Below, one piece after another: positions 30,491 through 35,636 of a stretch of DNA of 35,636 nt. Source of the DNA: Bacteroidales bacterium (lineage in GTDB: Bacteria > Bacteroidota > Bacteroidia > Bacteroidales > F082); assembly GCA_016281295.1 (NCBI GenBank), contig JAEEII010000142.1, positions 1-35,636 of the forward strand. Direction: 5' to 3'. The notes under the pieces were generated by a model. That model worked only from the letters and a program-made list of their open reading frames with translations. It searched no databases and was not told the DNA's origin. The translations under genes were made by a program, and so were the position numbers. The first letter of the stretch is position 1; each line of letters begins with the position of its first letter.

Positions 30491-30537
30491 TTTTTTGGAA
30501 TTATTTTTTGTTTTTTGGAATTTTTATTGTATCTTTG
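30491..30537 (+). promoter_or_regulatory. higBA promoter with direct-repeat operator
   Basis: A -33 TTG (30508-30510) and -7 TATCTTTG (30530-30537) are 19 bases apart, an ideal Bacteroidetes promoter. TTTTTTGGAATT is repeated at 30491-30502 and 30511-30522, 20 bases apart and on the same face of the helix. The second copy lies between the promoter elements, well placed for repression by HigA. Confidence 0.72.
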
Positions 30538-30557
30538 CCGCAAGAAACAACAAAAAC

Positions 30558-30854
30558 ATGAGAGTAATATCTAGAAAAAAACTGGTTGACTACTATACTG
30601 AACACCCACGGGCAAAAACTGCGTTAGACGACTGGTACGCAAAAACAGAGGAAGCACAATGGCAAAGCTTTGCTGACATAAGACAGACCTTTAACTCGGT
30701 TGATTATGTTGGCAATCAACACTATGTTTTTAACATCAAAGGGAACGACTTTCGACTAGTGGTGGTTGTGAAGTTTACCCCACAACACGTATTCATCCGT
30801 TTTGTTGGAACCCATGCGGAGTATGATAAAATCGAAGACATTAAAAACATTTGA
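30558..30854 (+). CDS. higB: HigB-type toxin (mRNA interferase family)
   Basis: The 98-residue product matches the HigB_toxin branch of RelE-like proteins: MRVISRKKLVDYYTEHPRAK at the start, SVDYVGNQHYVFNIKGNDFRLVV in the middle, and the hallmark IRFVGTHAEYDKIEDI at the end. Such toxins cleave mRNA on the ribosome when free of antitoxin. The ATG at 30558 follows the promoter at normal distance; the frame is open to 30468, but that segment contains the promoter. The gene is first in the operon, as is usual for higBA, and is followed after three bases by the antitoxin gene. Confidence 0.93.
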   Translation: MRVISRKKLVDYYTEHPRAKTALDDWYAKTEEAQWQSFADIRQTFNSVDYVGNQHYVFNIKGNDFRLVVVVKFTPQHVFIRFVGTHAEYDKIEDIKNI

Positions 30855-30857
30855 ACC

Positions 30858-31226
30858 ATGGCACAGATTAAAACAGAAAAAGAATACCAAGCAGCGATGG
30901 GTCGCATTGATGAGTTGCTGCCACTGACTTGGAAAGATGGCACCCCCGAAGACACCCCTGAAAACATTGAGTTGGCATTGCTTTCAGACCTTGTTGCTGA
31001 ATACGAAGACATTCATTATCCGATAAAAAAACCTTCACTTATCGATGTCATTAAACTTCGAATGTACGAGATGGGATTAACCCAAGCAGCTGTGGCACAA
31101 CTCCTCGGGATCAGTGCCCCGCGAATGAGCGAAATCATGCACGGCAAGATTGAACCTTCTTTGTCGCTCGCTCGAACCATCAGCCAAAAGCTGAACATTG
31201 ACGCTGATATCGTGTTGGGTGTTTAA
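30858..31226 (+). CDS. higA: HigA-type antitoxin with C-terminal HTH
   Basis: The 122-residue product has an N-terminal helical region (1-55, containing DELLPLTWKDGTPEDTPEN) that is expected to bind the toxin, and a C-terminal XRE-type helix-turn-helix (about 62-110, LIDVIKLRMYEMGLTQAAVAQLLGISAPRMSEIMHGK). It should neutralise HigB and repress the operon by binding the TTTTTTGGAATT repeats near the promoter. It lies three bases after higB and 11 bases before the amidase gene, which suggests that transcription may continue into the following metabolic genes. Confidence 0.93.
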   Translation: MAQIKTEKEYQAAMGRIDELLPLTWKDGTPEDTPENIELALLSDLVAEYEDIHYPIKKPSLIDVIKLRMYEMGLTQAAVAQLLGISAPRMSEIMHGKIEPSLSLARTISQKLNIDADIVLGV

Positions 31227-31237
31227 CAACTTTTACC

Positions 31238-32026
31238 ATGGACAACCTCCACCTCACGATTATCCAAGCCGACCTTCGTTGGGAAGACCCACAAGGCAAC
31301 CGCGAGCATTGTAACCACCTGTTGACAGAAGTGCCTACAGATACCGACTTGGTACTGCTGCCCGAGACCTTCAACACGGGATTTCCCGTTGATCCAATCC
31401 GCTTGGCGGAAACCCTTGATGGCCCAACAATGAACTGGTTACGGACTAATGCCAGGGAACTAAAAGCTGTGATTTGCTGCACCATGCTCTTGAATTTGGA
31501 GGGCCATTACCATAACAGCCTTGTGTGGATGCGTCCCGATGGAAGCTACGAACTTTATCATAAACGCCACACCTTCTCTATAGGCGGAGAAAAGGCACCT
31601 GTTGAACCTGGCACAGAACCACTTGTCGTGCAACTTAAAGGCTGGAAGATCAAGCCGATGGTTTGTTACGACATCCGCTTCCCTGTTTGGGCAAAAAACA
31701 AGTATCAAAATGGACTTTTTGATTATGATTTAGGCATTTACCTTGCCAATTTCCCATCGTCGAGGATCTTTGTTTGGGACACCCTCTTGATGGCACGAGC
31801 CATCGAGAACCAAGCTTATTTCATCGGGGTGAACCGTGTGGGCGATGACCCCGAAGGCATTCATTACAACGGCGACTCCCAGATAATCAGTCCCAAAGGA
31901 GAAGTCCTTGCCCATACCGAACCCGACACGGAAACCGTGATAACCCAAACGCTGGATTACGAGTCTCTCCAACACTTCCGCGAGAAATTTCCTGTCGGCA
32001 AAGACTGGGATCCCTTCTCCCTCTAA
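31238..32026 (+). CDS. Nitrilase-family omega-amidase (YafV-like)
   Basis: The 262-residue product is a carbon-nitrogen hydrolase with the Glu-Lys-Cys triad in good context: LLPETFNTGF (Glu43), YHKRHTFSIGGE (Lys109) and MVCYDIRFPVW (Cys143). The Asn-Thr-Gly-Phe after the Glu and the RHTFSIGGE motif are as in YafV/Nit2-type omega-amidases, which hydrolyse 2-oxoglutaramate and 2-oxosuccinamate in glutamine transamination and methionine salvage. It is cytoplasmic. It follows higA by 11 bases and precedes the deaminase by 24 bases of heptad repeat, so it may be driven by the higBA promoter or an internal one not recognised. Confidence 0.9.
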   Translation: MDNLHLTIIQADLRWEDPQGNREHCNHLLTEVPTDTDLVLLPETFNTGFPVDPIRLAETLDGPTMNWLRTNARELKAVICCTMLLNLEGHYHNSLVWMRPDGSYELYHKRHTFSIGGEKAPVEPGTEPLVVQLKGWKIKPMVCYDIRFPVWAKNKYQNGLFDYDLGIYLANFPSSRIFVWDTLLMARAIENQAYFIGVNRVGDDPEGIHYNGDSQIISPKGEVLAHTEPDTETVITQTLDYESLQHFREKFPVGKDWDPFSL

Positions 32027-32050
32027 ATTCTAAATTCTTAATTCTAAAAT
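32025..32050. repeat. Heptanucleotide tract between amidase and deaminase genes
   Basis: AAATTCT (32025-32031), AAATTCT (32032-32038) and TAATTCT (32039-32045) then AAAAT. The unit is the reverse complement of the AGAATTT unit at 35072. It overlaps the amidase TAA and fills the entire gap to the next ATG. Confidence 0.8.
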
Positions 32051-32488
32051 ATGATAGGGTTTTCCGACGATTATTACATGAAACAGGCCTACAATGAGGC
32101 CGAAAAAGCCTTGGGAGCCGATGAGATTCCTATTGGTGCGGTGATGGTCTGCAACGACAAGATCATCGCCCGCAGCCATAACCAGACTGAGATGCTCAAC
32201 GATGTAACCGCCCATGCAGAGATGCTCGCCATCACTGCGGCAGCCAATGCTTTAGGAGCGAAATACCTCGACGAATGCACCCTTTATGTCACCCTCGAGC
32301 CTTGCCCCATGTGCGCCGGCGCCCTCGCCCATAGCCACATCGGTAAAGTGGTTTATGCTGCCGATGATCCGAAGAACGGGTATTCACGCTTTGGCAACAT
32401 GCTACATCCCAAAACCAAAGTCGTTACAGGGGTAATGAAGGAGGAGTGCCTTGCTTTGCTGACGGATTTCTTTAAGAAAAAGAGATAA
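32051..32488 (+). CDS. tadA: TadA-type tRNA adenosine deaminase / nucleoside deaminase
   Basis: The 145-residue product is a zinc-dependent CDA-fold deaminase with HAEMLAI (His55, Glu57) and TLEPCPMCAGAL (Cys85, Cys88) as zinc and proton-shuttle residues. YMKQAYNEAEKALGADEIPIGAVMV at the start and ECLALLTDFFKKKR at the end match TadA, which converts A34 to inosine in tRNA-Arg(ACG). The gene is usually essential. A guanine/nucleoside deaminase is a weaker alternative. Its leader is made of heptad repeats and no promoter box is visible directly upstream. Confidence 0.87.
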   Translation: MIGFSDDYYMKQAYNEAEKALGADEIPIGAVMVCNDKIIARSHNQTEMLNDVTAHAEMLAITAAANALGAKYLDECTLYVTLEPCPMCAGALAHSHIGKVVYAADDPKNGYSRFGNMLHPKTKVVTGVMKEECLALLTDFFKKKR

Positions 32489-32500
32489 TGGTGGAGCTTT

Positions 32501-32570
32501 TGCGCAAAAAGGCTGTTTTTGCGCAATAATTTTCGCTGGCTTTTGCTAAGATAGCGGTAATTTTGCGCAT
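32501..32570. promoter_or_regulatory. TGCGCAA direct repeats and -7 box upstream of the AraC-type gene
   Basis: TGCGCAA occurs at 32501-32507 and 32520-32526, starts 19 bases apart; TGCGCAT occurs at 32564-32570 and overlaps the -7 box TAATTTTG (32558-32565). The first pair can also form a hairpin with 9-base arms (32502-32510, 32516-32524) that may end tadA transcription. No -33 element is seen, which fits activator control. Confidence 0.6.
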
Positions 32571-32587
32571 TTGTTAGGAACAAAGCC

Positions 32588-33232
32588 ATGACCGGACCAC
32601 AACAGCTTATCGTAGCCGTCATCATCGTATTTGTGATCGCCTTCGCCATCACAATGATTGTGCTGAATAAACAGGCGAAAAACATGATTTCGACCAATAA
32701 AAAGTTGGTGGAAAACCAAAACACCCTCCTGGAACAGAACACACAGCATAAAATCGCCTTGGAAAAACGTATCGACGAATTGGAGGGACAACTAAAAAGC
32801 CACACATTGGATGAAGTCATGCTACTGCAAGAGCAGACCCGTCAATACCGGGAACATATCGAACTTACTGCCAACATGAGCGATGAAGATCTAATGGCTT
32901 GGATTGACCAAGAAATGGAAGAGAATCATCTCTACACCGATACTAATCTGACACTGAAGTCGATGGCCAAGACACTGGGACTAACACAAAAACGCTTGGG
33001 CACGCTTTTCAAAAACAACGAAAAATACAGTAGTTTGGGCGACTATCTGAACGAGAAGCGTTTCCTTTTGGCGTGCAGTTTGTTGCGGGAGAATCCCAAT
33101 TGGACCATCGAAGCCGTTGGGAAAGAGGCCGGCTTCGGAAGTCGCAGAACCTTTCAAATGGAAATGAAACGACGCCTTGGCATCACACCTTTGCAATACC
33201 GACAAGGCATGGCAAGCGTCATTTCCCAATAA
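32588..33232 (+). CDS. Membrane-anchored AraC-type transcription regulator
   Basis: The 214-residue product has one N-terminal transmembrane helix (residues 8-26), a probable coiled coil (about 28-95, rich in Gln/Glu/Leu) and a C-terminal AraC-type double helix-turn-helix (first at about 121-145, second WTIEAVGKEAGFGSRRTFQMEMKRRLGITPLQYRQ at 172-206). It lacks the large periplasmic sensor of hybrid two-component systems, so it resembles only the membrane-tethered output part. The -7 box ends 22 bases before the ATG. Its 3' end overlaps the convergent membrane protein gene by 14 bases. I infer that it binds the TGCGCAA pairs here and at 33907-33932. Confidence 0.85.
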   Translation: MTGPQQLIVAVIIVFVIAFAITMIVLNKQAKNMISTNKKLVENQNTLLEQNTQHKIALEKRIDELEGQLKSHTLDEVMLLQEQTRQYREHIELTANMSDEDLMAWIDQEMEENHLYTDTNLTLKSMAKTLGLTQKRLGTLFKNNEKYSSLGDYLNEKRFLLACSLLRENPNWTIEAVGKEAGFGSRRTFQMEMKRRLGITPLQYRQGMASVISQ

Positions 33233-33833
33233 GCACCCGCCGTTGCACCCATGCATAAACAACGATGACAGCAATGGTGGGAATCTCCATTGGCAGGTTG
33301 GCCAAGCCCGAATCGGGACCGACAAGCAGAAAAGAAACTACGGGTATAATATTAGAAATCAAGATATAAAGCACCATCCATAGACCCACCTGACGCAACT
33401 TTCCGCGATAGTTAAAGAGTATGAGGCTACCCAAAGGCAAATAAACCAACATGAGTGAGACAGCCACAGGCAAGCCAACGGAATACATAATGGCAGGAAT
33501 CAGTTCCGTCACAAACCCTGCAAGATTCAACGCAATGACAACCCACCACCACACCGTGAATGGACGATACAGTGGCTTCATACCTCGCATCAGACCCATA
33601 TACATCACGACAGGACCAAAAGTCTGAATAATTGCGCACACCCAAGAGAGTTGGGCATCGTTGAACCAGTGCAAAAGGGGTGACCAGTTTAGAACGGCTT
33701 GCAAAAGATAGCACACAAACGCCGCCTCGATAAGCCAACGAGGCAAACCACTGTCCACATGATTCACGATGTATTGATCCTCGATACTGACCGCTTCTTC
33801 AATAATCGTTTGTTCTTGCTCATTTGTTTTCAT
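33219..33833 (-). CDS. Multi-pass membrane protein of unknown function
   Basis: The 204-residue product has a polar N-terminal tail (residues 1-30) and about six hydrophobic segments, so it is an inner-membrane protein. I do not recognise the family; WWWVVIALNLAGFVTELIPAIMYSVG near residue 95 is the most distinctive part. The ATG at 33833 lies five bases after the -7 box TATCTTTG, so its mRNA would be almost leaderless. It is divergent from the binding-protein gene at 33998 with a TGCGCAA pair between them, and convergent with the AraC-type gene, overlapping it by 14 bases. This placement suggests shared control with both. Confidence 0.8.
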   Translation of the reverse strand: MKTNEQEQTIIEEAVSIEDQYIVNHVDSGLPRWLIEAAFVCYLLQAVLNWSPLLHWFNDAQLSWVCAIIQTFGPVVMYMGLMRGMKPLYRPFTVWWWVVIALNLAGFVTELIPAIMYSVGLPVAVSLMLVYLPLGSLILFNYRGKLRQVGLWMVLYILISNIIPVVSFLLVGPDSGLANLPMEIPTIAVIVVYAWVQRRVLIGK

Positions 33834-33838
33834 GGCTG

Positions 33839-33846
33839 CAAAGATA
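33839..33846 (-). promoter_or_regulatory. -7 box of the membrane protein gene
   Basis: TATCTTTG on the minus strand, followed by CAGCC and the ATG at 33833. The five-base spacing equals that of the GH106 promoter. No -33 element is visible. Confidence 0.6.
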
Positions 33847-33906
33847 CATGTTATAAGTATTAGGATAGCACCATTTTCGATAATGCATGGTTAAAAACCG
33901 TATTAC

Positions 33907-33932
33907 TGCGCAAAGCAGGGTTTTCTGCGCAA
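33907..33932. promoter_or_regulatory. TGCGCAA direct-repeat pair in divergent promoter region
   Basis: TGCGCAA at 33907-33913 and 33926-33932, starts 19 bases apart, exactly as upstream of the AraC-type gene. The pair ends 40 bases before the -7 box at 33973, an activator-like position. Confidence 0.6.
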
Positions 33933-33972
33933 CAAGACGAAAAAACTCCCTCTCCAAACCGCCCGCATCACC

Positions 33973-33980
33973 TATCTTTG
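33973..33980 (+). promoter_or_regulatory. -7 box of the BMP-like lipoprotein gene
   Basis: TATCTTTG ends 17 bases before the ATG at 33998. No TTTG or TTG lies at the -33 position, which would fit dependence on an activator. Confidence 0.6.
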
Positions 33981-33997
33981 CTAGTTTTTTAATAAAA

Positions 33998-35080
33998 ATG
34001 GTAGTACAACGTGGTTTCATATTATTGCTGATGGCAGCGATGATGGTGAGCTGCACCAAGGATCCCATCATCCTGCCGAATCCCGACGAAGAACAACCCA
34101 GCGGCAAACCGTTGGTCATTGTCATCTATGGTCCCAATTCGTTAGGCGACCGCTCCTACTGCGACATGATTTATTCCGGCGTGGAAAAGGCCGCCCAACA
34201 ACATGGGCTGCGCACCTTACAGTTCTCGCCTGAGAGCGAAGAGGAAGGACTTGCTTACTTGGAGACCATCATCAGCGAGATGGAACAAGCCTCTGACACG
34301 GTGCGCCGACTGCTCATCACGCCGGGCGTAGGCTACGACACTTACATCCGTGCCAACAGCCACCGCTTGGAATCCAACCCTCGCGCCGACCTGCTCTATA
34401 TGGAAACCTCCACACCGCTCGAAAATAAAGGCTCCACGCTTTACATCAACTATTATGGTGCGATGTACATGGGTGGTTGCATGGTGCATTACACGGCTTT
34501 AGACTACACCGACAAAGAATTGGTATCATTGGTGTTGGCCAACCCTCATACGCAGTCGGTACGCGAGGCGGGTGAGGGATTTGTTGCGGGCTTCAACGAC
34601 ACTCAGTGCCTTGAACCCTTGGCACTGCACATCCGTTACTTGAGTCAGGAACCCGCCGGTGGATTCACGCTGAGCGACACGGCCGCCATCCGGATCATCA
34701 GAGAGGAAAGCACCTGCCCTGGCGATGTTGATGAAAGCATTACGCTGATACCCGTTTGCGGCGGTGCCATGCACAGCCTGATACGTGCCATCCGAGGAAC
34801 ACTTCTGTTTGCCATGAACCAATACATAGGCATCGACGGCGACATGAATGCCGACAACTTGTTTTGCCCCTTCTCCATCGTGAAACATGTCGATAAGGTG
34901 ATGGAAGACTATGTCGGGATGTGGCTTGAGGGCACGATGCCCAAGCACCAAACCCTCGGCCTGGCCGACGGAGCCACGGGGGTCATCGTCGGCAACTTTT
35001 TTGTACCTAACGATTTGAATCTCATTGATATAGATAGTTTATGGCAGGTGGCGGTAGAGAAAGAAAAAAGGAGAATTTAG
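33998..35080 (+). CDS. BMP/Med-like periplasmic-binding lipoprotein
   Basis: The 360-residue product is a lipoprotein (lipobox MVSC, Cys19). The mature part has a type I periplasmic-binding fold of the BMP/Med kind: LVIVIYGPNSLGDRSYCDMIYSGVEKAA near residue 42 mirrors the DxSFNxxxxxG motif of purine-nucleoside binding proteins, and ELVSLVLANPHTQSVREAGEGFVAGFND follows near residue 170. BMP proteins normally feed ABC transporters with nucleosides, but no transporter is in view. The frame is open to 33887; I use the ATG at 33998 because the -7 box is at 33973 and the lipoprotein signal begins there. The stop TAG is formed by a heptad repeat. It is followed by a second binding-type lipoprotein. 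Confidence 0.85.
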   Translation: MVVQRGFILLLMAAMMVSCTKDPIILPNPDEEQPSGKPLVIVIYGPNSLGDRSYCDMIYSGVEKAAQQHGLRTLQFSPESEEEGLAYLETIISEMEQASDTVRRLLITPGVGYDTYIRANSHRLESNPRADLLYMETSTPLENKGSTLYINYYGAMYMGGCMVHYTALDYTDKELVSLVLANPHTQSVREAGEGFVAGFNDTQCLEPLALHIRYLSQEPAGGFTLSDTAAIRIIREESTCPGDVDESITLIPVCGGAMHSLIRAIRGTLLFAMNQYIGIDGDMNADNLFCPFSIVKHVDKVMEDYVGMWLEGTMPKHQTLGLADGATGVIVGNFFVPNDLNLIDIDSLWQVAVEKEKRRI

Positions 35081-35106
35081 AATTTAGAATTTAGAATTTA
35101 GAGTTG
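35072..35106. repeat. AGAATTT heptanucleotide tract
   Basis: Four exact AGAATTT units (35072-35099) and a fifth degenerate unit AGAGTTG (35100-35106). The upstream gene's TAG (35078-35080) lies within the tract, and the likely TTG start of the next gene (35104-35106) lies in its last unit. Confidence 0.88.
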
Positions 35107-35636
35107 GAAAATAAGAAATATAATTGGGTTGCTTTTTTCTTCTTCATCCTTTGCTTGACGGGATGTCATAAGGATGATGAGTACATCTACCAGGACAGTC
35201 GTAGATGGGTGGAGAAGACGGTGGCGGTGGTGGCACCGACCTCCGACCCCATCATGAAGGCCCGTCTGGAACGTACAGCCGACTGGATGTTGCAAAGCCT
35301 ACACAACGCGCAACTGCACGACACGCTTTGCATTGACTTGAAACTGGAATGGTATGATGAAGACACCGAGGACATGGCCACTTTAGGCGAGGAATTGGCC
35401 TCACGCGACGATGTGATGGCCATCATCGGGCCCTTCGACAACGACCGCGCCAACCGCTTTGCTCCCTATTGCCAACGGACCAACAAGCCGCTCATTCTGC
35501 CCACCGCCACCAGCGAGTCGCTCATCCGCCGTTTCGCCATCACCAGCACCGGCGACGGCCAACGGCCTTTCCTGTGGTCGCTTACCGAGACCGACATCTC
35601 ACAGTCGGAGGTGATGCTCAGCCTCTGTGCCACCTA
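35104..35636 (+). CDS. Type I periplasmic-binding lipoprotein (LivJ-like), partial
   Basis: The frame runs off the window end, giving 177 complete codons. From the TTG at 35104 it reads MENKKYNWVAFFFFILCLTGC, a lipoprotein signal with lipobox LTGC (Cys21). No ATG lies upstream in frame; a stop is at 35092-35094, so TTG is the only sensible start. The mature part begins TVAVVAPTSDPIMKARLERTADWML and contains DDVMAIIGPFDNDRANRFAPYCQRTNKPLILPTAT, the typical first-lobe pattern of branched-chain amino acid (LivJ) and receptor-like type I binding proteins. It directly follows the BMP-like gene with 23 bases between. Function is ligand binding at the envelope; ligand unknown. Confidence 0.8.
   Translation, partial: MENKKYNWVAFFFFILCLTGCHKDDEYIYQDSRRWVEKTVAVVAPTSDPIMKARLERTADWMLQSLHNAQLHDTLCIDLKLEWYDEDTEDMATLGEELASRDDVMAIIGPFDNDRANRFAPYCQRTNKPLILPTATSESLIRRFAITSTGDGQRPFLWSLTETDISQSEVMLSLCAT

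Overview
This looks like chromosomal DNA of an uncultured Bacteroidales bacterium. The evidence is TAnnTTTG-type -7 promoter boxes instead of sigma70 boxes, type IX secretion (T9SS) sorting domains, a gingipain-like C25 peptidase, lipoprotein glycosidases of GH92, GH78 and GH106 type, and short palindromic and heptanucleotide repeats of the kind scattered through Bacteroidetes genomes. A T9SS genus is implied, so Bacteroides itself is unlikely; a more exact name cannot be given. No rRNA, tRNA, phage, IS element or CRISPR array was seen. No gene-free stretch exceeds 300 bases.

Layout. (1) 32-5521: two T9SS cargo genes. The second, a C25 peptidase, is split by an in-frame TAG that separates the protease from its sorting domain. 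(2) 5723-7114 (-): a MATE exporter, divergent from (3) 7191-14711: a tight six-gene envelope operon. It encodes a secreted DUF4424-like protein, a lytic-transglycosylase-like LysM protein without the expected catalytic Glu, two SGNH esterase/acyltransferase-like proteins, an MBOAT O-acyltransferase and a small secreted protein. I read it as an envelope-glycan or peptidoglycan O-acylation system. (4) 14718-15986 (-): a nitroreductase and an unknown protein. (5) 16044-25539: a glycan-degrading operon, GH106-GH28-GH92-GH78, with two rhamnosidase-type enzymes and no SusC/SusD pair in view. (6) 25621-27501: a beta-flower repeat protein, then a SpoVT/AbrB-type regulator coupled to a membrane acyltransferase. 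(7) 27551-30417: a lipoprotein (-), an AlkD-type glycosylase with a GNAT, and a membrane/secreted protein. (8) 30558-32488: a HigBA toxin-antitoxin pair, a nitrilase-family amidase and a TadA-type deaminase. (9) 32588-35636: a membrane-anchored AraC-type regulator, a multi-pass membrane protein (-) and two type I periplasmic-binding lipoproteins, the last running off the window. The regulator gene and the first binding-protein gene each carry a TGCGCAA direct-repeat pair with identical 19-base spacing.

Small repeats are embedded in coding DNA in several places: two 28-base palindromes in GH106, a hairpin element in the acyltransferase, a heptad tract in GH78, and heptad tracts that supply stop codons and probably one TTG start. 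The most rewarding places to look are the amber-split protease, the acylation operon with its apparently dead transglycosylase, the TGCGCAA repeat pairs and the in-frame repeats.
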